Source: an uncultured Gammaproteobacteria bacterium
GTDB taxonomy: Bacteria > Pseudomonadota > Gammaproteobacteria > Arenicellales > JAANXG01
NCBI GenBank assembly: GCA_947258975.1
Contig: CAMYKK010000005.1
Location: forward strand, 1 to 64,000
Length of the DNA stretch: 64,000 nucleotides
Direction: 5' to 3'
The notes below the pieces were generated by a model. That model did not search any database and was not told the DNA's origin. It saw only the letters and a program-made list of their open reading frames with translations. Position 1 is the stretch's first letter, and each line of letters starts with the position of its first letter. Of this stretch, positions 1-10,129 are shown piece after piece. The position numbers were made by a program, and so were the translations under genes.

Positions 1-34
1 TCATGATCTGCCCTCTCAATTATGGCTCTGTGTC

Positions 35-76
35 TGAGATCCCTATCTCAACATAATCCACGCATGTTGAGATGGG
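35..76. repeat. Overlapping inverted repeats downstream of lysS
   Basis: Two mutually exclusive hairpins can form here. TGAGAT (35-40) pairs with ATCTCA (45-50). Alternatively ATCTCAACAT (45-54) pairs perfectly with ATGTTGAGAT (64-73) around a 9-nt loop, extended by three more pairs (42-44 with 74-76, one of them G-T). No T-run follows on either strand, so this is not a standard terminator. It lies about 100 nt beyond the lysS stop. Its function is unknown. Confidence 0.4.
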
Positions 77-136
77 CAGGTCAAAACATTATGTCTAGGC
101 CTGTTCGCGGTTAAAAACATGATAATGCCAAATATG

Positions 137-164
137 AAGTATCACTTATTAGTGCTTGTTTTTT
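137..164 (+). terminator. Weak plus-strand terminator-like hairpin
   Basis: CACT (143-146) and AGTG (151-154) form a short stem around TATT. AAG (137-139) and CTT (155-157) could extend it with a TAT bulge, and a run of T follows at 159-164. The orientation would end a plus-strand transcript entering from outside the window. The stem is short, so the call is weak. Confidence 0.25.
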
Positions 165-172
165 ATATATTA

Positions 173-1669
173 TCAATCAGGAGATGCTGATTCCGACCGC
201 ATATGTGGGAACAACAACACATCGCGTATCGATGGGCTGTCTGTGAACAGCATGACCAGGCGATCGATGCCGATGCCCTCCCCCGCGGTCGGCGGCATGC
301 CATACTCGAGAGCCCGTACATAGTCGGCATCGAAATGCATGGCCTCGTTGTCTCCAGCGTCTTTTTCTGCAACTTGCCGGCGCAGGCGCTCGCTTTGATC
401 TTCCGGATCGTTCAGTTCCGAAAATCCGTTGGCGATTTCCCGTCCACCCATGAACAACTCAAAACGATCGGCAATCTGCGGATCCTGATCATTGGTGCGT
501 GACAGCGGAGAAACCTCCACCGGATAGCCGACGACATAGGTGGGCGCCTGCAGTTTGTGCTCGACCGTCTTTTCGAACACCTCCAACTGGAGCTTGCCGA
601 CCCCGTAGCTGGATTTCACGGGAAGGCCGAGATGCGTGACAATAGACGCCAATTTTTCACGGTCCTCGATATCCGTAAGGCTCAGATCAGGATTGTGCTG
701 CAAAATCGCGTCTTTGAGCGAAATCCGCGCGAAGGGTCTTGCCAAATCGAGTGTTTGGCCCTGGAACGCGATTTCCGGCGCCCCCAGGATCTGGATGGCC
801 ATTTCCCGCAGCATGTACTCCGTCAGGACCATCAGATCGTGATAATCCGCGTACGCCTGATAAAACTCGAGCATCGTAAATTCCGGATTGTGCATGGTGC
901 TGATGCCTTCGTTGCGGAAATTGCGGTTGATCTCGAAGACGCGCTCGAAGCCTCCCACCACCAGGCGTTTGAGGTACAGCTCCGGGGCAATACGGAGAAA
1001 TAGATCCATGTCGAGCGCATGATGATAGGTCCGGAAAGGACGTGCCAGGGCGCCACCGGGGATCGCCTGCATCATCGGCGTCTCGACCTCGAGAAAATCC
1101 CGCTCGAGTAAAAAATGGCGCATGAAATTGACCATTCTCGAGCGGGTGCGGAAGGCTTCACGCGACGGTTCACTCATAATGAGATCGAGATATCGTTGCC
1201 GGTATCGGATCTCCTGGTCGCTGACACCATGAAATTTCTCTGGCAGCGGACGTAATGACTTGGTCAACAGACGGATTTCATCCACGCGCACACTCAACTC
1301 ACCGGTCTTGGTCTTGAACAGGACGCCGGAAGCGCCGACGATATCGCCGGTATCCCATTTCTTGAAGTGTTCGTCGTACGCGCCTTGAGGGAGCAAATCA
1401 CGCTTCAAAAACAACTGGATCTGTCCGGACATATCCTGGACGTGGGCGAAACTCGCTTTACCCATAATGCGCCGGGTCATCAAGCGCCCCGCCACCCGCA
1501 CCCGCCGCGCCAGCTGCTCCAGCTCCTCGGTACTCATGTGACTGTAATGCGCATGCAGCGCCGCCGCCAAGATGTCCCGGCGAAAGTCGTTGGGAAACGG
1601 ATCACCCTGATCGCGCAACGCCGCAAGCTTCGCGCGGCGTTGTATGATTTGCTCGTTTTCTTGGGTCAT
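173..1669 (-). CDS. lysS: Lysyl-tRNA synthetase, class II
   Basis: LysS charges tRNA-Lys with lysine using ATP in the cytoplasm. The 498-residue product is the normal length for the bacterial class II enzyme. An N-terminal OB-fold anticodon-binding domain (about residues 60-150) precedes the catalytic core. The three class II motifs are visible: motif 1 around FLEVETPMM, motif 2 with [20 protein letters not shown], and motif 3 [11 protein letters not shown] near the C-terminus. It lies 57 nt downstream of prfB on the same strand, the prfB-lysS operon arrangement known from E. coli and relatives. The start is an ATG at 1669. Confidence 0.97.
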   Translation of the reverse strand: MTQENEQIIQRRAKLAALRDQGDPFPNDFRRDILAAALHAHYSHMSTEELEQLARRVRVAGRLMTRRIMGKASFAHVQDMSGQIQLFLKRDLLPQGAYDEHFKKWDTGDIVGASGVLFKTKTGELSVRVDEIRLLTKSLRPLPEKFHGVSDQEIRYRQRYLDLIMSEPSREAFRTRSRMVNFMRHFLLERDFLEVETPMMQAIPGGALARPFRTYHHALDMDLFLRIAPELYLKRLVVGGFERVFEINRNFRNEGISTMHNPEFTMLEFYQAYADYHDLMVLTEYMLREMAIQILGAPEIAFQGQTLDLARPFARISLKDAILQHNPDLSLTDIEDREKLASIVTHLGLPVKSSYGVGKLQLEVFEKTVEHKLQAPTYVVGYPVEVSPLSRTNDQDPQIADRFELFMGGREIANGFSELNDPEDQSERLRRQVAEKDAGDNEAMHFDADYVRALEYGMPPTAGEGIGIDRLVMLFTDSPSIRDVLLFPHMRSESASPD

Positions 1670-1726
1670 TATTTTATGTATTTCATATAGTTAACTTATT
1701 TTTCTATCAAACTGGTTGTTATTTTT

Positions 1727-2822
1727 TCAGACCCCGGCCTTGAGGCTGGCTTCGATAAAACGATCCAAGTCGCCATCGAGCACCCCTTGCGTGTCACCGA
1801 CTTCGACCCCGGTTCTAAGGTCCTTGATCCGCGACTGGTCCAAGACGTAAGAGCGGATCTGCTGGCCCCAACCGATGTCTGCCTTGGTGTCTTCGAGCGC
1901 CTGCTGCTCGGACTGCTTGCGCCGCAATTCGGCATCATACAGCCGCGCTCTCAGCATGCGCATCGCTTCCGCCTTGTTGCGATGCTGCGAGCGGTCATTC
2001 TGGCACTGCACCACGATGCCTGTGGGCAGGTGCGTGATGCGCACCGCGGAATCAGTCCGGTTCACGTGCTGTCCACCAGCACCGCTCGCTCGATAGGTAT
2101 CGATGCGCAGATCCGCTGTATTGATGTCAATCTCGACGTCTTCGTTGGCCTCGGGATACACGAACACCGATGCGAACGAGGTGTGCCGGCGGTGACCCGA
2201 ATCAAACGGGGATTTGCGGACCAGCCGATGGATCCCGGTCTCGGTGCGCAGATGCCCGTACGCATAATCGCCGGATATTTTGACCGTGGCACTCTTGATG
2301 CCCGCCACCTCGCCTGCGGACAGCTCGATCACTTCGGTCTTGAAGCGCTTCCGCTCAGCCCATCGCAGGTACATGCGCAACAACATGTTCGCCCAGTCCT
2401 GCGCCTCGGTTCCCCCGGAACCCGACTGAATATCCACGAATGCACTGTGTTCATCCATCTCCCCGGAAAACATGCGCTTGAACTCCAGGGCGACAAGATC
2501 CCGCTCGAGGAATTGCAGATCCTCGCTGATCGAATCTATCGTCTCCACATCGTCTTCCGCGCGCGCCAACTCGAGCAGTTCCGCGATCTCCCGGCTCTCC
2601 TTGTCGAGCCGCCCCAGCACCTCGACCACCTGCTCCAGGCGCACCCGTTCCTGGCCCAGAGCTTGGGCGCGATCCGGGTCGGACCACACCGACGGTTGTT
2701 CCAGCTCCAGCCGGACTTCCTCTAGACGTTCCTGTTTGGCCGCAACGTCAAAGATACCCCCGTAAAGCTTTGCTGCGGCCCTGAATGTCCGTGAGTTTCT
2801 CGATAAGAAAGTTGATCTCCAT
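1727..2822 (-). CDS. prfB: Peptide chain release factor 2, programmed +1 frameshift
   Basis: RF2 recognises UGA and UAA and triggers peptide release. The true start is the ATG at 2822 ([10 protein letters not shown]...). The first 24 codons end in CTT followed by an in-frame TGA at 2750-2748. Translation must shift +1 at CTT-TGA-C, so the second segment runs from 2749 to 1727; the full product is 364 residues, matching the family. The slip site is preceded by GGGGGTAT, the internal Shine-Dalgarno stimulator. The RF2-specific SPF tripeptide and the catalytic GGQ (in [13 protein letters not shown]) are present. The residue matching E. coli K-12 Thr246 is Ala here, as in most bacteria. The frameshift autoregulates RF2. 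An uninterrupted open frame from 2878 is not the native N-terminus. Confidence 0.97.
2748..2758 (-). promoter_or_regulatory. RF2 programmed frameshift site
   Basis: Read on the minus strand the site is GGGTATCTTTGA, with more G residues upstream. The Shine-Dalgarno-like G-run, the CUU slippery Leu codon, the in-frame UGA and the following C all match the canonical RF2 recoding element. When RF2 is scarce, slow termination at UGA favours the +1 shift and restores RF2 synthesis. Confidence 0.95.
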
Positions 2823-3035
2823 GGTGCACCCATGCTGTCATAGAAAAATGGGGAACGCAGCATACCGGAATTAGCCATCGGATGGTATGTGTGTTGCGCG
2901 TAATGAGTTCTATTTATCTTTAAAAAACCGTGTCTTAGGCGGGACCATCGTTCGGGGTTTCCGATCCTGTTGCGCCTACTTGGGACACACGGCCAAATCG
3001 GGTACTCTTTTCGCTATTAGAAAGGCGTAAGACCT

Positions 3036-3821
3036 TTGCTTAAGGTTTATGGGGGTTCGGTGGTAATCAGTTTTCGCGAAGGCGCAATTGTTGGCGGGGT
3101 AATCGCTCTGGGCGTGATCCTGTTCGGGTCGACGTTACGCATGCGACGCTACGCCAAACATCCTTACGCGTATCTTTATCATTTGGCGCGACGCAAGCTC
3201 ATCAAGTCCGACATCTCCAGCCCGATCTTTCGTATCGGCCGGCATCCCAACAATGAATTACGCCTGAGCGAGCGTTCGGTCTCGCGCTTTCACGCGGAGA
3301 TCGTGCGTAATCACAATGGAAGCTTCAGTATTTATGATGTGCGTTCTAAAAATGGAATAAGGGTGGGCCTGCGGCCGGTGAACTCCAGTTTGCTCAAGGA
3401 GGGTGACGTCATCGACATTGGCCGTATTCGCTTCCGGTTCACCAAATTTCCGCGCGATTATTACATGTTCCGGCACACCGACATTTTAGAGCCCGTGCCG
3501 ACCCGGTTCGACCACCGGCGCCGGCGGTTCGAGCGGCACATCGTTGCGTTCAATGTTCGGCTCTATCACGACGCGTCCGGATGGCTCAACGGGCGTATTC
3601 GGGATTTGAGCCAACAAGGTGCATTTATCGAGGTCGAGCGCCAGATCACACCACGAGCCCCCGTGGATGTTGTATTTCCCATTTTTTACGGGGCGCAGCA
3701 ACGGTGGCTGCGCCTGCCTGGGGAAGTCGTCCGGGAGAATAACGAGGGGGTCGGGATCGCGTTCAGCGAGCTCGATGATTCCGCCAGTAAGGCGCTCAAA
3801 ACCATAGCCAAAGCGGCTTGA
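3036..3821 (+). CDS. Membrane-anchored FHA-PilZ domain protein
   Basis: A 261-residue product with one N-terminal membrane segment (about 17-34). An FHA domain follows (about 64-137) with the phosphothreonine-binding signatures GRHPNN, SVSRFH and SKNG. A C-terminal PilZ domain (about 160-260) carries the c-di-GMP motifs RRFER (RxxxR) and DLSQQG (DxSxxG). By family knowledge it could couple Ser/Thr phosphorylation to c-di-GMP at the inner membrane. The start is uncertain: TTG at 3036 has AAAGG about 10 nt upstream, but a GTG at 3060 preceded by GGGGG is equally plausible and still includes the membrane helix. It is a single gene, divergent from prfB; no kinase or cyclase is adjacent. Confidence 0.85.
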   Translation: MLKVYGGSVVISFREGAIVGGVIALGVILFGSTLRMRRYAKHPYAYLYHLARRKLIKSDISSPIFRIGRHPNNELRLSERSVSRFHAEIVRNHNGSFSIYDVRSKNGIRVGLRPVNSSLLKEGDVIDIGRIRFRFTKFPRDYYMFRHTDILEPVPTRFDHRRRRFERHIVAFNVRLYHDASGWLNGRIRDLSQQGAFIEVERQITPRAPVDVVFPIFYGAQQRWLRLPGEVVRENNEGVGIAFSELDDSASKALKTIAKAA

Positions 3822-3988
3822 CCGGTGACGCATCGTGTGCGCCGCGACGCGGCGTTGCGCTCCGTTACCATGTTTCCAAACCAGGCGCCATTTTTGTTGC
3901 ATTGCAGCGCGGCATATAGGAGAATTGCGCAGCGTTGCGGTTAACCCGAACAAGCACAATACGCATTAAGAAAAACAACTAACACGAG

Positions 3989-5548
3989 ATGAAGATCGGA
4001 GTCCCCAAAGAAATCCACGATGCCGAGCATCGTGTCGCCACCACCCCCGACGTCGCTAAACAGCTCATTAAACTGGGCTTCTCCGTGACCGTAGAGTCGG
4101 GAGCCGGCGCAGCGGCGAAATTCAGCGACGACGCCTACCGCGAGGCCGGCGCCGAGATCATCGCCGATACGCGGGAGTTGTGGGCACAGTCCGACATCGT
4201 CTTGAAGGTCCGTGCGCCCGAAGACCATCCCGCGCTGGGCATTCCCGAGACCGAGCTGTTGCGCGAAGGCGGCACGTTGATCAGCTTCATCTGGCCGGCA
4301 CAAAACCCGGCGTTGATGGATAGTCTGGTCGCGCGGCAAGCGACGGTATTGGCGATGGACTCCGTTCCGCGGATATCCAGGGCGCAGAAGATGGATGCCT
4401 TGAGTTCGATGGCGAATATCGCCGGATATCGCGCCGTGGTCGAGGCCGCCCACCACTTTGGACGTTTTTTTACCGGCCAAATTACCGCCGCCGGCAAGGT
4501 GCCCCCAGCCAAGGTCTTGATTATCGGCGCCGGGGTGGCGGGTCTTGCTGCCATCGGGGCGGCCGGTTCGATGGGCGCTATTGTCCGCGCCTTCGATACC
4601 CGGCCCGAAGTGAAAGAGCAGGTGGAGAGCATGGACGCGGAGTTTCTGGAGCTCAAATACGAAGAGGAAGGCGGTGGCGAAGGTGGTTACGCCAAGGAGA
4701 TGAGCAAGGAGTTCATTGAAGCGGAAATGGCGTTGTTTCGCGAACAGGCCAAAGACGTGGATATCATCATTACCACCGCGCTGATCCCGGGAAAGCCGGC
4801 GCCGAAACTCATTCTCGCGGACATGGTGGAATCCATGCGCGACGGCAGTGTTATTGTTGATCTGGCGGCGGAGCAAGGCGGAAACTGTGAATTGACAGAG
4901 CCTGGCCAAGTGGTGACGCAACACGGCGTCACCATTATCGGACATACCGATTTGCCCAGCCGGCTGCCCACCCAGTCGAGCCAACTTTACGCGACGAATT
5001 TGCGTCACCTGCTGACGGACCTCACCCCGGAAAAGGATGGCAACATCAACGTCAACATGGAGGACGAGGCGATTCGGGGGGCGACGGTGATCAAGGAAGG
5101 GGAAGTCACCTGGCCGCCGCCGCCACCCAAACTATCCATGCAGGCCCCAAAAGCGACGCCGGCGCCGCAGGCTGCGACGGGACCATTGGTGGAGGGAAAA
5201 AAATCTTCCCCATGGGTCAACTTGGCCTTTATGGCCACCGGCATCATCGCCATGCTCGCCCTCGGCTCCGTCGCGCCCGCCGCGTTTATGAGTCATTTTA
5301 TCGTCTTCGTGTTGGCGATTTTTATCGGCTATCAGGTGATCTGGGCGGTGACCCCCGCCTTGCACACACCGCTCATGAGCGTCACCAACGCCATCAGCGG
5401 CATCATCGTTATCGGTGCCTTGCTGCAGATCAGCGCGCCCAGGGGCATCGTCGTGTTTCTTGCCGCGGTGTCAGTGCTCATTGCCACCGTCAACGTTGCC
5501 GGGGGATTCCTCGTAACGCAACGCATGTTGAAGATGTTTCGCAAATAG
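3989..5548 (+). CDS. pntA: NAD(P) transhydrogenase subunit alpha
   Basis: PntA with PntB couples hydride transfer from NADH to NADP+ to proton flow into the cell, supplying NADPH. The 519-residue product has the NAD(H)-binding domain I at the N-terminus, with the Rossmann motif [18 protein letters not shown] near residue 180 and the typical glutamate/glycine-rich loop after it. A Pro/Ala-rich linker near 375-400 leads to about four C-terminal membrane helices (about 410-515). It is therefore the undivided E. coli-type alpha subunit, not the split PntAA/PntAB form. pntB starts 10 nt downstream. Confidence 0.97.
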   Translation: MKIGVPKEIHDAEHRVATTPDVAKQLIKLGFSVTVESGAGAAAKFSDDAYREAGAEIIADTRELWAQSDIVLKVRAPEDHPALGIPETELLREGGTLISFIWPAQNPALMDSLVARQATVLAMDSVPRISRAQKMDALSSMANIAGYRAVVEAAHHFGRFFTGQITAAGKVPPAKVLIIGAGVAGLAAIGAAGSMGAIVRAFDTRPEVKEQVESMDAEFLELKYEEEGGGEGGYAKEMSKEFIEAEMALFREQAKDVDIIITTALIPGKPAPKLILADMVESMRDGSVIVDLAAEQGGNCELTEPGQVVTQHGVTIIGHTDLPSRLPTQSSQLYATNLRHLLTDLTPEKDGNINVNMEDEAIRGATVIKEGEVTWPPPPPKLSMQAPKATPAPQAATGPLVEGKKSSPWVNLAFMATGIIAMLALGSVAPAAFMSHFIVFVLAIFIGYQVIWAVTPALHTPLMSVTNAISGIIVIGALLQISAPRGIVVFLAAVSVLIATVNVAGGFLVTQRMLKMFRK

Positions 5549-5558
5549 GAGCTAGTTC

Positions 5559-6953
5559 ATGCCTGCGGGAGTTGTCACCGCCTCATATATCGTCGCCAGC
5601 ATCTTGTTCATACTGAGCCTCGGAGGGTTGAGTCATCAGGAATCGGCTCGCCGTGGTAACGTCTATGGGATCATCGGCATGGCCATCGCGATCCTCGCGA
5701 CCATCACCAGTGATCAGGTGTCGGGCTTGGGGCTCATTGTTCCGATGATGATAGTGGGCGCGACCGCCGGATTCATCGTTGCGGCCAGGGTGCAAATGAC
5801 CGCGATGCCGCAGCTGGTGGCTATGTTGCACAGCTTTGTCGGCCTCGCCGCTGTCTTGGTGGGATTCGCCAACTACATGGATCCCAGCCTTCATTTCGAA
5901 GGCACCGAGAAGACCATTCATGAAATAGAAATCTACCTTGGCGTTTTCATCGGCGCGATCACATTCACCGGTTCGGTCATCGCCTTCGGCAAGCTCCAGG
6001 CCGTAATCAAGAGCGCACCTTTAATGCTTCCGGCGCGGCACTGGCTGAATCTCGCCGCGGGTCTCGCATGTATCTGGTTGGGTACCGCATTCGTGGGCGC
6101 GGAAAGCATCGGCGCCGGCTTACTGCCGTTGATCATCATGACTCTTATCGCATTCGCTTTCGGGGTACATATGGTCATGGCCATCGGTGGCGCCGATATG
6201 CCGGTGGTGATCTCGATGCTCAACAGCTACTCAGGCTGGGCGGCGGCGGCGACGGGTTTCATGTTGTCCAATGATCTGCTCATTGTCACCGGCGCGCTGG
6301 TTGGCTCTAGCGGCGCGATCTTGAGCTATATCATGTGCCGTGCCATGAACCGTCGATTCCTGGCCGTCATCATGGGGGGATTCGGCACTGAAGGCGGTAC
6401 CGCAGTTGCCACTACCGGTGAGGCCGGCGAGGTCACCGCCGTATCGGCGGAGGAAACCGCTGAGCTGCTGAGTAACGCAAAAGAGGTAGTCATCGTTCCC
6501 GGGTACGGCATGGCGGTGGCTCATGCCCAACACGTAGTCTCCGAGTTGACGCAAAAACTCCGCAGCGCCGGGGTCACCGTGCGATACGGCATCCATCCTG
6601 TTGCTGGACGCATGCCCGGTCACATGAACGTTTTACTGGCGGAGGCAAAGGTGCCTTACGACATCGTCTTGGAGATGGACGAAATAAACGACGATTTCCC
6701 GAAAACGGATGTAACCATGGTCGTGGGGGCGAATGACATCGTCAATCCTTCTGCCCAAGAAGATCCCAATAGTCCCATCGCCGGTATGCCGGTGCTCGAG
6801 GTCTGGAAGGCAGGTAACGCAGTGGTCTTAAAGCGCAGCATGGCCACCGGCTACGCGGGTGTCGACAATCCCCTGTTCTACCGCGAAAACACGCGCATGT
6901 TGTTCGGTGATGCCAAGGACAGCATCGAAGCGGTCGTCAAAGCTCTGGGATAA
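5559..6953 (+). CDS. pntB: NAD(P) transhydrogenase subunit beta
   Basis: The 464-residue product has about eight or nine membrane helices in its first 280 residues (part of proton-channel domain II). The C-terminal NADP(H)-binding domain III follows, with [12 protein letters not shown], the [14 protein letters not shown] loop, [15 protein letters not shown] and a final [10 protein letters not shown] segment. A good ribosome site (AGGAGC) lies just before the ATG at 5559, inside the short gap after pntA. The two genes form an operon. Confidence 0.97.
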   Translation: MPAGVVTASYIVASILFILSLGGLSHQESARRGNVYGIIGMAIAILATITSDQVSGLGLIVPMMIVGATAGFIVAARVQMTAMPQLVAMLHSFVGLAAVLVGFANYMDPSLHFEGTEKTIHEIEIYLGVFIGAITFTGSVIAFGKLQAVIKSAPLMLPARHWLNLAAGLACIWLGTAFVGAESIGAGLLPLIIMTLIAFAFGVHMVMAIGGADMPVVISMLNSYSGWAAAATGFMLSNDLLIVTGALVGSSGAILSYIMCRAMNRRFLAVIMGGFGTEGGTAVATTGEAGEVTAVSAEETAELLSNAKEVVIVPGYGMAVAHAQHVVSELTQKLRSAGVTVRYGIHPVAGRMPGHMNVLLAEAKVPYDIVLEMDEINDDFPKTDVTMVVGANDIVNPSAQEDPNSPIAGMPVLEVWKAGNAVVLKRSMATGYAGVDNPLFYRENTRMLFGDAKDSIEAVVKALG

Positions 6954-6976
6954 GAGCAATACTAATGCGGCGTTTT

Positions 6977-7960
6977 TTAGCCGCGCAAGCACCAAGAAAA
7001 GTCCGTAACCCGTTCCTCCGGGATTAAGAGTAAGTCGGAATCAGCCTTCCTAGTTCGCCCAAAGGGCGCGAAATTCCAACTCTTTTCGCCACGCACCCAC
7101 GTGCCATAGCCGTATGCCTTCACGAACTCGGCGACCTCCTCCGGAGTCTGATCGTGCCAGCCCAGGCAATGCCGCGAGAACTCGCCAAAGATGACTGGCC
7201 TTGGTTTCTCCAACAGCACAGTACCTCCCTGTAGTACCTTCAGGTCATAGCCATCCACGTCAATCTTCATCAATTCACAATCCCCGGGTATGTCCCCGCA
7301 TGCGATCAACCGATTGACGGTGGTGGTTTTTAACTGAATCCGTTCGCACGGATGCACACTGTGATCCGCTAAAACATTGGCAGTGCCGGTCCCCTCGCCG
7401 TCCTTAAGATTACCTTCGACTTGAATTTCAACTTCCGTCGCACGATCGCCCAAACCACAGCATACAATGTCGACAGCGCTATCAAGATCGTTGACGCGCA
7501 CATTGTGTGCGAGTGCTTTGCAGTTTGCACGTATCGCTTCTACGCACAGTGCGACAGGCATAGTGCCGGTTTTGGTGGCACTCATTTTCACAAACGGAAT
7601 AGTGATTGTTCCGATGTTCGCGCCGATATCGAGGAAATAACCGTTTCCCGTATAGCAACGTGCCAAGAACATCACCGTCTCGTGTTCGTATCCCGAGTAC
7701 AAGTACGCGACACGCTCCAACATGCTATGTAGATCCAGCCGCACGCGATACCTAGTCGGATGTCGCAAGGTCGTTTCAACCACGATGTGATGACGTTGCA
7801 GCCCAAGCAAGTTGTACAGGGACAAACCGGCCCTTACTTTCCCGCGGAAGTTAGGTAAGCAATGCAGGCACGTGCTAAGGGCCTTGTACAACGTGCTGTT
7901 GACGCGGGCCGGAGTTGTGCCAGGGTTGAGGCCGGTTCGATCTTCAGGACGCAAGGGCAT
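6977..7960 (-). CDS. FkbM-family SAM-dependent methyltransferase
   Basis: A 327-residue protein with the FkbM methyltransferase core. The SAM-binding motif GYFLDIGANIGTITIPF is near residue 110, and a second family motif, LMKIDVDGYDLKVLQGG, is near residue 240. FkbM-type enzymes usually O-methylate sugars or other small molecules; the substrate here is not evident. It converges with pntB (23-nt gap) and sits downstream of sucD on the same strand, about 54 nt away. It is not obviously tied to the polysaccharide locus 16 kb away, although a sugar substrate would fit. Confidence 0.8.
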   Translation of the reverse strand: MPLRPEDRTGLNPGTTPARVNSTLYKALSTCLHCLPNFRGKVRAGLSLYNLLGLQRHHIVVETTLRHPTRYRVRLDLHSMLERVAYLYSGYEHETVMFLARCYTGNGYFLDIGANIGTITIPFVKMSATKTGTMPVALCVEAIRANCKALAHNVRVNDLDSAVDIVCCGLGDRATEVEIQVEGNLKDGEGTGTANVLADHSVHPCERIQLKTTTVNRLIACGDIPGDCELMKIDVDGYDLKVLQGGTVLLEKPRPVIFGEFSRHCLGWHDQTPEEVAEFVKAYGYGTWVRGEKSWNFAPFGRTRKADSDLLLIPEERVTDFSWCLRG

Positions 7961-8014
7961 GAGTTGGAGACCAGCCGCTTACGCAAACTGTATGTTAAGC
8001 GCGAATACCTTTAA

Positions 8015-8893
8015 CTATTTTAAGGTTTTCTTCATCAAGCTGCCGATATCCGCTGGATTGCGGGTGACAAGGATCCCTGCGTCTTCCATGGCAGCGATCT
8101 TTTCTGCGGCGGTGCCTTTCCCACCGGATATAATGGCGCCGGCATGACCCATTCGCTTGCCGGGCGGCGCGGTAACGCCAGCGATAAATCCCACCACCGG
8201 TTTGTTCATGTGTTGTTTTACCCACGCGGCGCACTCCTCCTCGTCCGTGCCACCTATCTCGCCGACCATAACCACGCCCTCGGTCGCGGGATCCTCATTA
8301 AACATCCGCATCACATCGAGGTGCTTTACACCGTTGACCGGATCGCCGCCGATACCGATACATGTGGATTGCCCGAGGCCAAGTTGTGTGAGTTGGTCAA
8401 CCACCTCGTAGGTCAGTGTCCCGGAGCGGGAGATCACCCCAACCGGGCCCTTCTTATGAATATAACCGGGCATTATGCCGATTTTTATTTCATCCGGCGT
8501 GATGACGCCGGGACAATTGGGGCCTACCAGTATCGTCTTCTCGCCCTGCATCTTGTGGCGGGTCAAAATCATATCTTTAACGGGCACACCTTCGGTGATG
8601 CAGATCACGACTTCCATTCCGGCTGCGACCGCTTCATCGATCGCCGCCGCCGCAAACCGCGGTGGAACATAGATCACCGAAACATTAGCCCCGGTCCCGC
8701 GTCTCGCTTCTTCCACCGTATCGTAGACGGGAATGCCTTCGACGTGCTGACCGCCCTTACCAGGTGTGACGCCGGCGACGAAACACGCCTTGCCAAAGGC
8801 ATACTCGACACAATACTTGGTGTGAAACTCCCCGGTTTTGCCGGTGATGCCCTGAGTCACCACGCGGGACGATTTATCGATCAAGATAGACAT
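8015..8893 (-). CDS. sucD: Succinyl-CoA synthetase subunit alpha
   Basis: SucD with SucC converts succinyl-CoA plus ADP (or GDP) and phosphate to succinate, CoA and a nucleoside triphosphate in the TCA cycle. The 292-residue product has the N-terminal CoA-binding Rossmann fold ([11 protein letters not shown]), [10 protein letters not shown] in the middle, and the phospho-histidine loop [14 protein letters not shown] near residue 248. Its ATG overlaps the sucC stop codon by one base (TAATG), showing translational coupling. Confidence 0.98.
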   Translation of the reverse strand: MSILIDKSSRVVTQGITGKTGEFHTKYCVEYAFGKACFVAGVTPGKGGQHVEGIPVYDTVEEARRGTGANVSVIYVPPRFAAAAIDEAVAAGMEVVICITEGVPVKDMILTRHKMQGEKTILVGPNCPGVITPDEIKIGIMPGYIHKKGPVGVISRSGTLTYEVVDQLTQLGLGQSTCIGIGGDPVNGVKHLDVMRMFNEDPATEGVVMVGEIGGTDEEECAAWVKQHMNKPVVGFIAGVTAPPGKRMGHAGAIISGGKGTAAEKIAAMEDAGILVTRNPADIGSLMKKTLK

Positions 8894-10062
8894 TACCCTT
8901 GACCTCGTGCGGCGGCCACCACTTTTTCCGCGGCGTCGGCCATCGTGGTGGCGGAGATTATCTCAATACCTGAATTCGCGATAATTTCCCGTCCCTGGTC
9001 GACGTTGGTGCCTTCCAAGCGGACAACCAACGGTACCGTCAGATGCACTTCCCGCGCCGCGTTAACCAGTCCGTCGGCGATGACGTCGCAGCGCATAATG
9101 CCGCCGAAGATGTTGACCAGAATCGCTTTCAAGTTCGGATTTCGAAGCATAATGACAAACGCCTCGGTGACCTGCTCAGTAGTCGCGCCGCCTCCCACAT
9201 CCAGGAAATTTGCGGGTTCGGCACCGTACAATTTTATGATGTCCATAGTCGCCATTGCCAGCCCCGCACCGTTGACCAGGCATCCGATGTTTCCGTCTAA
9301 AGCAATGTAACTGAGGCCGTACTTGGATGCCTCGATCTCATTCGGATCCTCCTCGTCTAGATCACGTAGCTCCCTGGTTTTGGGATGTCGAAACAGGGCG
9401 TTATCGTCGAAATTGAGCTTGGCGTCGAGGGCGAGCACTTTACCGTCAGTGGTGAGAATCAACGGATTAATCTCCGCCAATGACGCATCGGTGTCCCAAT
9501 AGGCTTGATAAAGTCCGAGCAGAAACTCGGCGGCACGATCCAGGACCGTGTCAGGCAGTCCGATCCTGGCCGCCAGATCTTTGGCCTGCTCGTGCTTTAA
9601 CCCGGCCACGGGGTCAACAACTTCCTTGTGAATCCTTTCAGGCGTTTGTGCGGCGACCTCCTCGATCTCTGTCCCACCCTCGGAACTCGCCATGACGACC
9701 ACTTTCTGGGCCGAACGATCGACTACCATGCCGATATAGTATTCGTGCTCGATCGCTGCGCCTTCCTCGATCAGCAATCGCTTCACGAGCCTTCCTTCGG
9801 GACCGGTTTGGTGCGTGATCAGCGTCATGCCCAGGATGTCTTGCGCATGTTGACGGACTTCGTCCACCGAGCGCGCCAAGCGCACCCCACCGCCTTTTCC
9901 GCGGCCGCCTGCGTGGATTTGAGCCTTGACCACCCACCGTTTGCCCGCAAGCTGTTCCGCCGCTGCGACCGCCTCGTCGACAGAGAAACAGGCCACACCA
10001 CGCGGAGTCGCAACACCGTATGTTCTTAAAATTTCTTTTCCTTGATATTCATGTACTTTCAT
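8893..10062 (-). CDS. sucC: Succinyl-CoA synthetase subunit beta
   Basis: The 389-residue product is the usual length and starts [17 protein letters not shown], the classic SucC N-terminus. An ATP-grasp domain with [12 protein letters not shown] binds the nucleotide, and the C-terminal ligase domain contains the conserved [12 protein letters not shown] segment. It is the upstream gene of the sucCD pair. Unlike E. coli, no 2-oxoglutarate dehydrogenase genes are adjacent; a malic enzyme gene lies 67 nt upstream on the same strand. Confidence 0.98.
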   Translation of the reverse strand: MKVHEYQGKEILRTYGVATPRGVACFSVDEAVAAAEQLAGKRWVVKAQIHAGGRGKGGGVRLARSVDEVRQHAQDILGMTLITHQTGPEGRLVKRLLIEEGAAIEHEYYIGMVVDRSAQKVVVMASSEGGTEIEEVAAQTPERIHKEVVDPVAGLKHEQAKDLAARIGLPDTVLDRAAEFLLGLYQAYWDTDASLAEINPLILTTDGKVLALDAKLNFDDNALFRHPKTRELRDLDEEDPNEIEASKYGLSYIALDGNIGCLVNGAGLAMATMDIIKLYGAEPANFLDVGGGATTEQVTEAFVIMLRNPNLKAILVNIFGGIMRCDVIADGLVNAAREVHLTVPLVVRLEGTNVDQGREIIANSGIEIISATTMADAAEKVVAAARGQG

Positions 10063-10129
10063 GATCTTCGCAGAAATTACCTAACTTGTTTTGGTAAAGA
10101 TACCACAACTTCTCAGAGGCTGTGGGCAA

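Noticed and set aside
1787-2725. Long plus-strand open frame (312 codons) opposite prfB
   Set aside because: It lies entirely antisense to a well-conserved gene, has no recognisable domain, and such mirror frames are common over GC-rich codons.
3941-5008. Long minus-strand open frame (355 codons) opposite pntA
   Set aside because: Antisense shadow of pntA with biased composition (His/Arg-rich) and no family features.
6967-6984. Hairpin GCGGC/GCCGC between pntB and the FkbM gene
   Set aside because: Only five base pairs, overlaps the FkbM stop codon and has its T-run in the loop, so it is not a convincing terminator.
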